A DNA stretch of 64,000 bases from Hugenholtzia roseola DSM 9546. GTDB taxonomy: Bacteria; Bacteroidota; Bacteroidia; Cytophagales; Bernardetiaceae. The position numbers and the translations under genes are program-made. Positions 26,701 through 34,514 of this stretch are shown one piece after another (the stretch's first letter is position 1; every line of letters begins with the position of its first letter). The stretch lies in assembly GCF_000422585.1 (NCBI RefSeq), contig NZ_AUGI01000037.1:18734-82733 (forward strand), written 5' to 3'. The notes below the pieces were generated by a model. The model made no database searches, was not told the origin of the DNA, and saw nothing but the letters and a program-made list of their open reading frames with translations.

Positions 26701-27210
26701 TGCTTTTGAAGCCATTAAAGCCGCCAACTGGTGGCTGGATTTTATATTCTGACCTGAAAAAGTACAAAAATTTTCTAATAAATTGTAAAAAATATCAAAA
26801 TTCTGTGGTAAGGCAATAAGTTCTTCATTTCTAAGTTCGGCAATTCTGACCTGCTGCACTAATTCCCCATTTTGAAAAAATTGAAACCAAATATAATCTG
26901 TAATAATGAGATTATCTAAGGCTTTTTTGTACCTTTCAAATTGTTCCTGATAGATTTTGGCGTTTAAATCCTTACCCAAATCTTTGGTTTCGATATAGCC
27001 AATGGGTATATTTGCCTTTGTTAGGATATAATCGGGGTTTCCACAGTCGGTTACGTGGGCAGGCTCGTTGGTAATTTCTACCCCTTTGGTTAGTTCTCTT
27101 AATAGTTTTTCAAGGTCGCCGCGATAGGAATGTTCGCGCGAAATGCCCGCTTGAAGACGTTTTTGAAGCGTAGAAAGATAAGTGCTTAGGGTAGCCTCGA
27201 TGGGGGTCAT
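23749..27210 (-). CDS. Single-chain type IIG/ISP-like restriction-modification enzyme
   Basis: A 1153-residue fused nuclease and adenine methyltransferase. The N-terminus has a PD-(D/E)xK-like nuclease pattern (NPDYIL, residues 58-63, then YIETKD at 72-77). The N6-adenine methylase core has SAM motif LDPATGTGTF near residue 378 and catalytic NPPY near residue 495. The C-terminus (FAPIDILDYIYAILYS, IDFPRIPYP, LRQLHLLELS) is characteristic of ISP-type enzymes. No helicase motifs were seen between nuclease and methylase, so it differs from LlaGI-type ISP proteins. A charged coiled coil of ~100 residues (about 810-930) interrupts the likely target-recognition part. The recognition site is unknown. 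The gene appears intact. Confidence 0.85.
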   Translation of the reverse strand: MTPIEATLSTYLSTLQKRLQAGISREHSYRGDLEKLLRELTKGVEITNEPAHVTDCGNPDYILTKANIPIGYIETKDLGKDLNAKIYQEQFERYKKALDNLIITDYIWFQFFQNGELVQQVRIAELRNEELIALPQNFDIFYNLLENFCTFSGQNIKSSHQLAALMASKARLLQNILERAITADQTNQEESSLLAQYDTFKTILIHDLTPPTFADIYAQTLAYGLFAARLHDTELGTFSRQKAADLIPKSNPFLRKLFGYIAGLEIDERIVPTVDNLAAVFRATDLEKLLKNFGKNTQTHDPIIHFYENFLSEYDPKLRKSRGVWYTPEPIVNFIIRAIDDILKTEFHLPKGIADTSKIALQSADKNTIKEVHQVQILDPATGTGTFLAETIKYIHNTYFTNIKGIWSDYVERDLIPRLHGFELLMASYAMAHLKLEMLLKETDYQATEPKRLRIYLTNALEAHHAEKKTLFSSWLSQEANEASRIKRDAPVMVVLGNPPYAVSSSNKSAWIQDLVADYKKNLNERKINLDDDYIKFIRYGQYFIDKNGSGVLAYISNNSFIDGITHRQMRKHLLESFDTIYILDLHGNAKRKETAPDGSLDQNVFDIMQGVSINIFIKTGKKEKNELAQVFYTEAYGKRETKFSFLSKNSLNSIVWEKLSYTEPNYFFVPKNFKEIHTYNSFFDTNELFVKNVSGVESVRDAITIHFNKENLLEVLHDFKHLSQIEIEKKYQTTDARDWKILRAKTDVIENHKNDNYITKIAYRLFDFRYTFYTGTQNGFVCNGRYNTMRHLLSENVALVLPRLCKGQGGFQHGMVSKYIVDRAFGDAYSGAGTNVFPLYTYLEKKKKLRKKNFSKEKELLILKYKLEQAQAHFTKVKKFFDKKVQPFYEKIDNPTTIHQSLFEENRNFYEEAQAAVESLRTQIQFLEQNDTETNQENIKEKPTTLMAEVERVPNLNKNIIQKIEENLNLKFENEKTGRVNTFAPIDILDYIYAILYSKKYRKKYQEFLKIDFPRIPYPKEANLFWELVGLGSHLRQLHLLELSDNETQLAHYPIQGDNLISRKITKVDWESTTSQIGKIWINDKQYFENIPIKAWEFYIGGYQPAQKWLKDRRNLRLSSEEISHYQKIIKVLVETETLMEKIDEIIEKLFT

Positions 27211-27310
27211 GGAAGAGTGGGTTAAAAACCAAAATGCAGGAGGGCAGTTTCTTGCTGTACTTTGGGCTGCATTTTGGTTATTTTGTAGGTCAGATTTTAT
27301 AGTTTATATT

Positions 27311-28129
27311 TTAGTTTTCATATTTTGTAACCTCTACCTCTACGCCTCCGATAAACATTTCAGCGCGTATTTTGAGTGGAATCCTGCGCTCGTCTGCCGA
27401 CATCCAAAATTTGACGGCGTTCTTACCACTAAATATACCATTTTCGGGCATAATGGGCTGCATAACATAACACTCAAATTTGCCGATTTTGGTCTTGATA
27501 GTTTCTTTGCCCTCATATTTGACTTGAAACTGATATACTTTGTCTTCAAAAAATGCAGGCATGGTTACAATTTGCCCCTTTTGTAATTTGGAATAGTCAA
27601 TTCTACGCAAGAAATAGTAGCCGCTAATCATATCTTGCACATTGGCAGGAATTTGATATTCTTTGCGAACTTCTTTTTTATCTTTTTTAGAATAGCGGAC
27701 GTGCGCTTGTTTATTGGGGTGGTCGAAGATAACAGTTTCTTCTTTGTGGTATTTGTTTTCGTTTATATTGCGATAAAATTTGCGTGGAATATAGGATTTG
27801 GTATCGATATAAGACCGCCAAAGGTCATTGACCTTGACAGTAAGTCCGAACAGACCAACGGTTTTGCCTACTACATCTACTTTGTAGCAGCGATTTCCGC
27901 TTACTTCGTAATAGTCGGGCGCGATTTCTACTGTGGCTTCACCTGCATTGATAAAACCATAGTGCGCTAAATAATGTATTTTTTCACCTTTTTTAAATTG
28001 CATATCGAGCATATCTACCTCGCCAAGCGGAAGCAGGGCAAGTGGGGAATAAGTGGGAGCAGAGCTAAATAAGGGGAGCAAAAGCCAAAATGCGAGCAGG
28101 GCTAAGGAAAAGGCGCGAGGAGTTTTCAT
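27311..28129 (-). CDS. DUF3108 exported protein
   Basis: A 272-residue protein with an N-terminal signal peptide (hydrophobic residues 5-23, ending FSSAP). The DUF3108 pattern follows: FKKGEKIHYLAHYGFINAGEA, VVGKTVGLFGLTVKVND, LWRSYIDTKSYIPRKFYR, QDMISGYYFLRRIDY, and the final SADERRIPLKIRAEMFIGGVEVEV. DUF3108 proteins are predicted to be periplasmic beta-barrel-like folds of unknown function and are common in Bacteroidota. A CAAATTTA box (TAAATTTG on the minus strand) at 28173-28180 is a likely promoter. The gene is separate from the restriction gene, ~100 bp away. Confidence 0.83.
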   Translation of the reverse strand: MKTPRAFSLALLAFWLLLPLFSSAPTYSPLALLPLGEVDMLDMQFKKGEKIHYLAHYGFINAGEATVEIAPDYYEVSGNRCYKVDVVGKTVGLFGLTVKVNDLWRSYIDTKSYIPRKFYRNINENKYHKEETVIFDHPNKQAHVRYSKKDKKEVRKEYQIPANVQDMISGYYFLRRIDYSKLQKGQIVTMPAFFEDKVYQFQVKYEGKETIKTKIGKFECYVMQPIMPENGIFSGKNAVKFWMSADERRIPLKIRAEMFIGGVEVEVTKYEN

Positions 28130-28172
28130 ACGATTTTATAGGTTCTAATAGATTTTAGGTAGATTAGACAGG

Positions 28173-28180
28173 CAAATTTA
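28173..28180 (-). promoter_or_regulatory. Possible -7 box upstream of the DUF3108 gene
   Basis: Minus-strand TAAATTTG fits TAnnTTTG, 44 bp before the DUF3108 start. Confidence 0.35.
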
Positions 28181-28193
28181 CTTATCCTTACGC

Positions 28194-28233
28194 AAAAAAC
28201 GCCCCAATGAGTTGAAAAAGGGGCGTTTTTTTT
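28194..28233 (-). terminator. Rho-independent terminator after the lipoprotein gene
   Basis: Arms AACGCCCC and GGGGCGTT enclose a loop of about 17 bases and are followed by T runs on both strands. It lies downstream of the minus-strand lipoprotein gene (stop at 28292). Confidence 0.85.
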
Positions 28234-28291
28234 AGCAAGAAGGGCTGTTAAGTTTCCTTAAATCTTACTTGTGTAAGCCCAAAACAGTGTT

Positions 28292-28966
28292 TTAGATAGG
28301 ATTGGTCGCGTAGGCAAAAATGGGGAGCGGTTTGAGCGTCGCTACTTCGCCTCCTGCGGCGGTGAGTTCGGCTTGTTTTTGTTTCAAAAGTTCGTTGTAG
28401 GCAGTGGCAAAGGAAATATAACGCTGGCGCACGACAATATCCTGCGTTTTGCCTGCCAAAATCATATCTACGGCTTCTTTTTGTATGGGGTAGCGTTCCA
28501 ATTCTACCATCTGCGCACTTAATTCCCCTACCAACATTTCCAACTCTTGTAGGGCGTTGTCATATTTGTCCATGATTTTGTTGTCGGTCATGGTGGTCTG
28601 ATTGTATTTATTTTTTTCTAATAATTTGCCCAAACTTGCAATTTTATCCAAGCTGCGCTGGTCTTTAAAGCCTTCTATGTTAGGCAAATCGCGCACTAAG
28701 ACCTTGACATTGAGTACCTTAGCCTCTTCGTATCGCATCAGGCTATCCCAAGCGGCAGTGGCACTATCGCGCAACATCAGGATTTTGGTAGGTGCAGGAA
28801 TGGTATCGAGCTGCTCCTGTGCTTGCTCCCAAATTTCTGCCTCCGCTTCCGCAAGGGCTACAGAGTCGGGATTGGTAGTTTCTTGGTTTTGATTGTTTTC
28901 TTTCTGACAAGCTATTAGACCCAAGAAAAGCAATGTCAAAATCCATAAAGGTTTGATTTTCAACAT
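28292..28966 (-). CDS. Hypothetical helical lipoprotein
   Basis: I do not recognise the family. From the ATG at 28966 the 224-residue product has a clean lipoprotein signal peptide: basic start, a leucine-rich core, then LGLIAC with Cys20 as the lipidation site. An alternative ATG at 28996 adds ten residues. The mature part is Asn/Gln/Glu-rich at first (linker), then amphipathic and helical with coiled-coil character (SLDKIASLGKLLEKNKYNQT, NALQELEMLVGELSAQMVELER), ending with a proline-containing tail. A scaffold or envelope-anchored role is only a guess. A strong terminator follows; the upstream 500 bp contains no gene. Confidence 0.7.
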   Translation of the reverse strand: MLKIKPLWILTLLFLGLIACQKENNQNQETTNPDSVALAEAEAEIWEQAQEQLDTIPAPTKILMLRDSATAAWDSLMRYEEAKVLNVKVLVRDLPNIEGFKDQRSLDKIASLGKLLEKNKYNQTTMTDNKIMDKYDNALQELEMLVGELSAQMVELERYPIQKEAVDMILAGKTQDIVVRQRYISFATAYNELLKQKQAELTAAGGEVATLKPLPIFAYATNPI

Positions 28967-29411
28967 AAGAGCAAGAGAAGAAAAGAATGTTCGCATAATT
29001 TAAAGAGTGTTTAGAGAATGAATTTAGAGAATGAGTGTGGAAAGTGAGTTTAAAGATTGAACTTTTAGAAGGTACAATTTGAATAAAATCGTCTTTGAGT
29101 CGGATTGAACGCTGCTAAAATAGGCTTTCTATCTAAAATAAACAAAAAATAAATCCAAAAAATCAAAATAAAAAAATCTGCCTTTGCAAGAGCAGAGAAA
29201 TAAACCGTCGGGCAGAACCTACTACAAAGTAGGAAATTGAAAGGCTAAGTAAAGGTATGTTTTGAGTCCAATTTGAACATAACGTTGCGTTTTCGGGTGC
29301 AAAGGCGCGATTCTAACATAAGGCGTTTGGTATAAAAATGGGCAAACTTGCTTTTTTTCAGAATTATCATTAAGTTTATGAAAGCCAAGTCTGATAAAGT
29401 TGTGGTTTTGA

Positions 29412-29419
29412 CAAAGATA
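29412..29419 (-). promoter_or_regulatory. -7 box on minus strand, long leader to lipoprotein gene
   Basis: Minus strand reads TATCTTTG. The nearest gene in that direction starts ~445 bp away, so either the leader is long or a small RNA is made. Confidence 0.4.
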
Positions 29420-29437
29420 AGCCAAACTTTATACTTT

Positions 29438-29445
29438 TATCTTTG
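29438..29445 (+). promoter_or_regulatory. -7 box of the T9SS-cargo gene
   Basis: TATCTTTG lies 42 bp upstream of the ATG at 29488, an ordinary leader length. Confidence 0.5.
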
Positions 29446-29487
29446 TTTAGAGTTTGATTCCTTCACCCCTTCTAATGCTAAGTTTTT

Positions 29488-30969
29488 ATGAAACATTTAT
29501 ACCCTCTCCTTTTTTCTCTCTATTCTCTAATTGTAAAAGGGACATCGCTCAAAAAAATAGGATTGCTTTTAGGCGTAGCATATACCTACTGCTCTATTGC
29601 CCCTTTGTTTGCACAAATCAATAACCTAAACGTCAATATCAATGTACTATCAGGCACTACGGTTGTTGCCAATCAGAGTGTAAGCAATCAGGCGGCAGGG
29701 GTTGTTTCCCATTCGGGGACGCTTATTATTCGTGAAAACCTCACCAATGACGGCTCTTTTACAGGGAATACAAACTCTTTGGTCGCTTTCGAAGGGGCAG
29801 CCATGCAATACGTTTATGGCGGTGCAATTCCACTTCTCTATGATATGCGCGTCAATAACGGAGCGCAGCACGTTACGCTTGAAAATAGCGTCAGAATTAC
29901 GAATAATTTACTGCTTACCAACGGACGGCTTTTCGCACCCGAAGCCGACCCTGTCCTTTTTGCCCCTACTGCCCTTAATCCTGCCGAATCTAACGCCAAT
30001 AGAATTGTAGGCAGAGCCGTCATGGAAACGCGCAATGTAGGCGTTTCGGCTCTCAATTTTTTAAATGCAAACCTTGCCGCTGGCGCAGATATGGGCAATG
30101 TTACCCTCAATCGCAGAACAGGCACGTTGGGTATCATTACCATCAATTCCAATGAAAGCATTGCTTGTTATTGGACTTTCGAAACCAGCGCGGCAGGTAG
30201 CCGAAACATCACCTTTTCGTGGCTTTCCGATTTAGACAACGGCAAAGACCTAACGCAAATGCAGCGTTGGCGCACCGCTTCCTACAATACCCTAACAGAC
30301 CCTTGGGTAGAAAGAACGCCGATTATCGACATATCGAGCCGTTCGCATAGTCAGGGCGAGGGCAATATTCAAAACTCTTGGACTTTTTCCGATATGCTCA
30401 ATCCGTTGCCAATAGAATTGAGGCGTTTTGAAGTAGAAAAAGAGGGCGAGGCGGCTTTGGTATGGTGGGAAACGGCTTCCGAAAAAGATTTGCTTCATTA
30501 TGAATTAGAACGAAGCTATCAGGGGCAAGATTTTGTCAGGATTCATACACAGGTGGCAAAAAATGAACCTACGCTTTACCGTTTTGTAGATAACGAATTG
30601 CCTATTCTTTCACAAGGAGCAGAGCAGTTTGTCTATTATCGCCTCAAATGGGTGGAAACCAACGGCGAAACTTTTTATAGCCCTGTACGTGCGCTCGCCT
30701 TAGAGAAACGGGACGCAGAGGCGCAAATTAGCCTAAAAGCACTTCCAAATCCTTTTGAGAATCAGACTACTATCGAAATTAAAAATCCCGAAGGCAGAGG
30801 TTTTGATTGGTTGTTAACCGATGTCAGTGGAAAGGTATTAAGTAGTGGTAGTAGCCAAGAAAAGCAGATGACTCTCGATTTGGTAGAAGTAGTCAAACAA
30901 AATGGCGTTTATTTCTTTCATATTTCTTACGTAGGTAAGAAAAAAACCTTAAAAGTCATCAAATACTAA
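29488..30969 (+). CDS. T9SS-secreted protein with C-terminal sorting domain
   Basis: A 493-residue exported protein of unknown specific function. The signal region is within residues 1-45 (ending IAPLFAQ). The middle is beta-rich with VANQSVSNQ, GTLIIREN and GSFTGN turns. Residues ~305-400 form the linker typical of Bacteroidota cargo (NPLPIELRRFEVEKEGEAAL, ETASEKDLLHYELERS, YYRLKWVETNGET). The last ~75 residues are a type A T9SS sorting domain, with LPNPFENQTTIEI and an ending KKTLKVIKY. The family function is delivery to the cell surface or medium. It is followed 54 bp downstream by another exported-protein gene, probably in one transcript. Confidence 0.85.
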   Translation: MKHLYPLLFSLYSLIVKGTSLKKIGLLLGVAYTYCSIAPLFAQINNLNVNINVLSGTTVVANQSVSNQAAGVVSHSGTLIIRENLTNDGSFTGNTNSLVAFEGAAMQYVYGGAIPLLYDMRVNNGAQHVTLENSVRITNNLLLTNGRLFAPEADPVLFAPTALNPAESNANRIVGRAVMETRNVGVSALNFLNANLAAGADMGNVTLNRRTGTLGIITINSNESIACYWTFETSAAGSRNITFSWLSDLDNGKDLTQMQRWRTASYNTLTDPWVERTPIIDISSRSHSQGEGNIQNSWTFSDMLNPLPIELRRFEVEKEGEAALVWWETASEKDLLHYELERSYQGQDFVRIHTQVAKNEPTLYRFVDNELPILSQGAEQFVYYRLKWVETNGETFYSPVRALALEKRDAEAQISLKALPNPFENQTTIEIKNPEGRGFDWLLTDVSGKVLSSGSSQEKQMTLDLVEVVKQNGVYFFHISYVGKKKTLKVIKY

Positions 30970-31023
30970 CCGATTCCCTTTTTCAATGAATTTCATCTTT
31001 ACAAAACAAAACTTCACGACACC

Positions 31024-32787
31024 ATGAAAAAAATCATACTTTCCTTCTTTTCTCTTTTAGCCATAGGGCTAACGGAGGCACAGGCGCAGGTTCAAATAGA
31101 CAAAAATGTAGAAATGAACGGTGCAGCCAACGCCGATAGGCGCGTTACAGGGCTGGCGAATACCCAAGATGTAGCCGCCACCGCGCTTTTTTCTGATGCC
31201 GTCAATATTCGTACCTTACAATACGATTGGCTCAAATACAAACAAACAACTAACAATGGTGCAAATTATGCCCTGACCTTAGTGCCTGCTTTGGGTGGAT
31301 ATCAGGCAGGTACAGTCATTTATTTCAGGGCGCATAAGGCTTCGCCCAATAACGCCACTATCAATGTCAATGGCTTGGGTGCGAGAAATTTAGTTAAAGC
31401 AGACGGTACAAACGTTACCGCAGGTGAAATTCCTTTGGGTTTGCATGTGGCAGCCATTTATGATGGCACAAATGACCGTTTTCAGATTTTGAGTGCCTTG
31501 CCTTCGGCGGCTTCGCCCACTACTGCTTGGCTGCTAACGGGTAATGCAGGCACAACCCCTGCCACTAACTTTTTAGGCACAACTGACGCACAAAATTTGA
31601 TTTTCCGAACGAATAATGTCCAACGCATCATTACCACAGCGACAGGACAAGTTGCGGTAAATTTACTCACCCCTGCCCCAAGCGACTTGTTTTCAGCAGG
31701 CGAAGTGTCAGGTGCAGGCAATGCTTCCGTAGGGGGGTATGCTTCCGCCTCTGCCTTTGGCGTGTATGGGCAGAATGCAGGTGGTGATGGCACAGGACTT
31801 GTTGGGCTTAGTGATAACGTTGCGGGACTTGGTGTATTAGGTGCAAACCTTGTTAATGGGATAGGTGTGCAAGGTCAAGCCACAGGCGATGGGGTAGGCG
31901 TTTTAGGTTTCAATGATGACGACGCAGGCAATGGCGTATATGCGCTAAATATAGCCACAAGGGGAACAGGGTTATTGGCTGTTGGTCAGAATTCTATCGG
32001 TTATACACTTAACAACGGAAGTGGGCTTGCTACTAATGGTAATACTCTCGGTGGAGTCGCTTTTGGTAATAGTGCGACTGCCACGGGGTTTGTGGCTGCT
32101 GGTAATGACTTGGCAGGGACTTCTTTGGCAGCAGGAAGCGGAGGCGCGTTTCAGGGGCAACAGTTTGGCGTATTTGGAAATGCTGCTATTACTGGCGGAG
32201 GAAACAATGGTGTTGATAGAGCTTCATTTGTAGGTTTTTATACTTCATTAAGTAATACAGTTTCACAAGTATTTGTGGGAGCAAGAATTGGCGGCACGCA
32301 TTACAAAATATTAGGGACAAACGGCGGTTCTGTTTCTACTACAATGGAAACCAGAGAGGGCGAGCGTATCCTTTTTGCGCCAGAAGCTCCTGAAAATTGG
32401 TTCTTTGATGTAGGGGAGGTTACATTAGTCAATGGAAAGGCAAGAGTACAGTTAGACCCACTTTTTTATGATTGTATTTCAAAGGATAAGCCTTTTAAAG
32501 TTTTTGTCCAAGGCGCAGAAAATACTTTGGGAGCAATTCGTGTGTCTGCACGCGGTCAGGATTGGTTTGAACTTGAAGACATAGGAGGGGCAAGTAATGG
32601 AAATGTCTTTTTCAATATCTATGCAATTTGGAAAGGAAAAGAAAACTTGCGTTTGCCCAAATATGAACAATCTGTGCAGCAAATAGAAAACGAGAAAAAA
32701 GTTGCTACACAAGGATTAGAAATAGAAAAACGCAACGTAGAAATGCGCCAAGTGCCTGAAAATAGCACAATAGAGATAGGCGAATAG
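31024..32787 (+). CDS. Exported glycine-rich, tail-fibre-like repeat protein
   Basis: I cannot assign a family with certainty. The 587-residue protein has a signal peptide (MKKIILSFFSLLAIG, ending AQAQ), then a ~130-residue segment resembling repeated units of phage tail fibres (AGTVIYFRAHKASPNNATIN, VNGLGARNL, AIYDGTNDRFQIL). A central region (about 230-380) has repeats rich in G-x-G-V/L-x-G, for example GVYGQ, GLVGLS, GVLGAN and GVQGQ. The C-terminus (FDVGEVTLVNGKARVQLDPLF and following) is beta-rich with a charged tail. It has no T9SS sorting domain. A trimeric surface fibre or adhesin is inferred. A terminator follows. Confidence 0.65.
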   Translation: MKKIILSFFSLLAIGLTEAQAQVQIDKNVEMNGAANADRRVTGLANTQDVAATALFSDAVNIRTLQYDWLKYKQTTNNGANYALTLVPALGGYQAGTVIYFRAHKASPNNATINVNGLGARNLVKADGTNVTAGEIPLGLHVAAIYDGTNDRFQILSALPSAASPTTAWLLTGNAGTTPATNFLGTTDAQNLIFRTNNVQRIITTATGQVAVNLLTPAPSDLFSAGEVSGAGNASVGGYASASAFGVYGQNAGGDGTGLVGLSDNVAGLGVLGANLVNGIGVQGQATGDGVGVLGFNDDDAGNGVYALNIATRGTGLLAVGQNSIGYTLNNGSGLATNGNTLGGVAFGNSATATGFVAAGNDLAGTSLAAGSGGAFQGQQFGVFGNAAITGGGNNGVDRASFVGFYTSLSNTVSQVFVGARIGGTHYKILGTNGGSVSTTMETREGERILFAPEAPENWFFDVGEVTLVNGKARVQLDPLFYDCISKDKPFKVFVQGAENTLGAIRVSARGQDWFELEDIGGASNGNVFFNIYAIWKGKENLRLPKYEQSVQQIENEKKVATQGLEIEKRNVEMRQVPENSTIEIGE

Positions 32788-32804
32788 CCCCCTTCTTTCC
32801 AAAC

Positions 32805-32842
32805 AAAAAAACCACTGACTTCAATCAGTGGTTTTTTGTTTT
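32805..32842. terminator. Rho-independent terminator, shared by convergent genes
   Basis: Arms AAAACCACTGA and TCAGTGGTTTT form an 11-bp stem with T runs beyond on both strands. The stop codon of the small minus-strand gene (32825-32827) lies inside the right arm. Confidence 0.88.
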
Positions 32843-33085
32843 TTCGGACTTTGAAAAATGAAAGTTTGTATGTTCAAGGCTTGCTGCCTTTGCCGCAGGA
32901 GGAGGATTTTGATAAAGCCCGCTCTGTTTGAGAAGTAAAAAGCCGCCTATCATAAGCAAGACTATCCAAAAAAGGTGAAAAAATGCCTCGCGCGGAGAGC
33001 TGCTCGAAGAATTGCCCGAAGGAGAAGTCTTGTTATCTGCCGCTTGTTGTGAAACTAAGGAATGAAAAAAGGGTATATTTTCCAT
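32825..33085 (-). CDS. Small single-pass membrane protein (hypothetical)
   Basis: An 86-residue frame: polar Ser/Asn-rich N-terminus (residues 1-33), one hydrophobic helix at about 35-56 (FFHLFWIVLLMIGGFLLL), and a basic, polar tail. The layout is that of a small inner-membrane protein and not of random sequence, but I do not recognise a family. Its stop codon falls inside the stem of the shared terminator. The ATG at 33085 is the only plausible start. No clear promoter was found. Treat as probable. Confidence 0.5.
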   Translation of the reverse strand: MENIPFFHSLVSQQAADNKTSPSGNSSSSSPREAFFHLFWIVLLMIGGFLLLKQSGLYQNPPPAAKAASLEHTNFHFSKSEKTKNH

Positions 33086-33291
33086 GTGTCGGAGATGTTA
33101 GTGAGTTCATTTTTTTATTAGAAAAGTGCAATTCGTATCTCTATAACGTAAGAAAAGCCTTGAAAGTTTGCTTCAGATTAGACTTTTTCGAGATTTTTAT
33201 GAAAAAAAATGGGCTTAAAACGATAAAAAGCCTCTTTTCGGGACAAAAGTCATTTTTTACACAAACTATTTAGAAATTACGCGCCTTTCCC

Positions 33292-33299
33292 TATCTTTG
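33292..33299 (+). promoter_or_regulatory. -7 box of DAHP synthase-chorismate mutase gene
   Basis: TATCTTTG sits 69 bp before the ATG at 33369. A weak TTTA lies about 20 bases upstream of it as a possible -33 element. Confidence 0.5.
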
Positions 33300-33368
33300 C
33301 GCCTGCCCAAACTTTTCATTTTAAGTTAGGGTTACTTACAAAAATGTCATTTCCTTTTACAATTCTTT

Positions 33369-34451
33369 ATGTTGTACGAACTTTTCAGAGAAAAACCCCT
33401 TGTCGTTGCAGGTCCTTGTAGTGCCGAAACGCCCGAACAGCTTTATCAAACCATTTTGAAAATCAAAGCTGAAAATCCAAACATCGAGCTTTTTCGCGCA
33501 GGAATTTGGAAGCCACGCACACGCCCTAATAGTTTTGAAGGCGTAGGGCAAGTTGGTTTAGATTGGTTTTTAGATATAAAAAAAGAACTCAATCTTAAAA
33601 CTACCGTAGAGGTTGCTACCCCCCAGCACGTGGAGCAGGCATTGAAAAAAGAGGTCGATATCCTTTGGATAGGAGCGCGTAGCAGCGTCAATCCCTTTAC
33701 TGTTCAAGAGATTGCCGACGCGCTCAAAGGTACGAATGTGCCTGTGATGGTTAAAAATCCGATTAACCCCGACTTAGCACTTTGGATAGGTGCGATTGAG
33801 CGCATCATGGGGGCAGGCATCGAGCAAGTGGCGGCTATTCATCGCGGCTTTTCCTACTATGGAAAGGGAAAGTATCGAAACGAACCTATGTGGCAAATAG
33901 CTTTGGACTTCAAAGGGCAGTTTCCTAAAATTCCCCTTATCGGCGACCCCAGCCATATTGCAGGAAAGCGCGAATTACTTTTAGAACTTGCCCAGCGTAT
34001 GATGGACTTGCGCTATGATGGTCTGATGATAGAAACGCACATCGACCCACAGAACGCATGGAGTGATGCCGCCCAGCAACTTACCCCCACCGACCTTAAA
34101 TTGCTGCTTTCACAGGTGCAGGTTCGCAAAGAAACCTTTGATGATGATTTTTATACCAACAAATTGCGACAAATGCGTGAGCAAATCGACCTCATCGACC
34201 AAGAAATTGTCAATCATTTGGCGAAGCGCACCGAACTTATCCGCCAGATTGGTATTTACAAACAAGAAAACAACGTCGCTATTTTCCAGCCCAAGCGTTG
34301 GAATGAAATCAAACAGACCCGCCCTAATTGGGGAAAAGCCCAAAATTTGGAGTCTGATTTTATCTTGATGTTATACAAACTTATCCATGACGAGTCTATT
34401 CGTTTGCAAACAGAAGAAAACAGTGAGGGAAGTATAGAAGGCAATAACTGA
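33369..34451 (+). CDS. Bifunctional DAHP synthase / chorismate mutase
   Basis: A 360-residue fusion for aromatic amino acid synthesis. Residues ~1-255 are a type I-beta 3-deoxy-D-arabino-heptulosonate 7-phosphate synthase (GPCSAETPEQL, FRAGIWKPRTRPNSFEG, LWIGARSSVNPF, PVMVKNPINPD, GDPSHIAGKRE, IETHIDPQNAWSDAAQQ). Residues ~270-345 are an AroQ-type chorismate mutase (LRQMREQIDLIDQEIVNHL, KRTELIRQIGIYKQ). The mutase domain often gives feedback control by binding prephenate or chorismate. This fusion order is frequent in Bacteroidota. The gene stands alone between a promoter box and a strong terminator. Confidence 0.93.
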   Translation: MLYELFREKPLVVAGPCSAETPEQLYQTILKIKAENPNIELFRAGIWKPRTRPNSFEGVGQVGLDWFLDIKKELNLKTTVEVATPQHVEQALKKEVDILWIGARSSVNPFTVQEIADALKGTNVPVMVKNPINPDLALWIGAIERIMGAGIEQVAAIHRGFSYYGKGKYRNEPMWQIALDFKGQFPKIPLIGDPSHIAGKRELLLELAQRMMDLRYDGLMIETHIDPQNAWSDAAQQLTPTDLKLLLSQVQVRKETFDDDFYTNKLRQMREQIDLIDQEIVNHLAKRTELIRQIGIYKQENNVAIFQPKRWNEIKQTRPNWGKAQNLESDFILMLYKLIHDESIRLQTEENSEGSIEGNN

Positions 34452-34476
34452 ATATCGACTTTAAAATCAGATTGAT

Positions 34477-34512
34477 AAAAAAACTAATAACAGAATGTTA
34501 TTAGTTTTTTTA
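34477..34512. terminator. Rho-independent terminator after the DAHP synthase gene
   Basis: Arms AAAACTAATAACA and TGTTATTAGTTTT with a short loop and T7 on the plus strand. It also lies two bases before the stop of the convergent Tim44-like gene and can serve both. Confidence 0.85.
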
Positions 34513-34514
34513 TT

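Larger units (their letters stand above)
28967..29487. other. Intergenic region with divergent promoter boxes
   Basis: A 67-codon minus-strand frame (29222-29425) was rejected. Two -7 boxes point in opposite directions: TATCTTTG minus at 29419-29412 and TATCTTTG plus at 29438-29445. The minus transcript would carry a ~440-base leader before the lipoprotein gene. Confidence 0.5.

Noticed and set aside
23749..27210. LlaGI-like type ISP enzyme with helicase
   Set aside because: No helicase motifs (DEAD/DExH box, Walker-type GK[ST]) were seen between nuclease and methylase, so I kept the wording type IIG/ISP-like.
29222..29425. 67-codon minus-strand frame upstream of the lipoprotein gene
   Set aside because: Its start is upstream of the minus-strand -7 box, and the sequence has no protein-like pattern.
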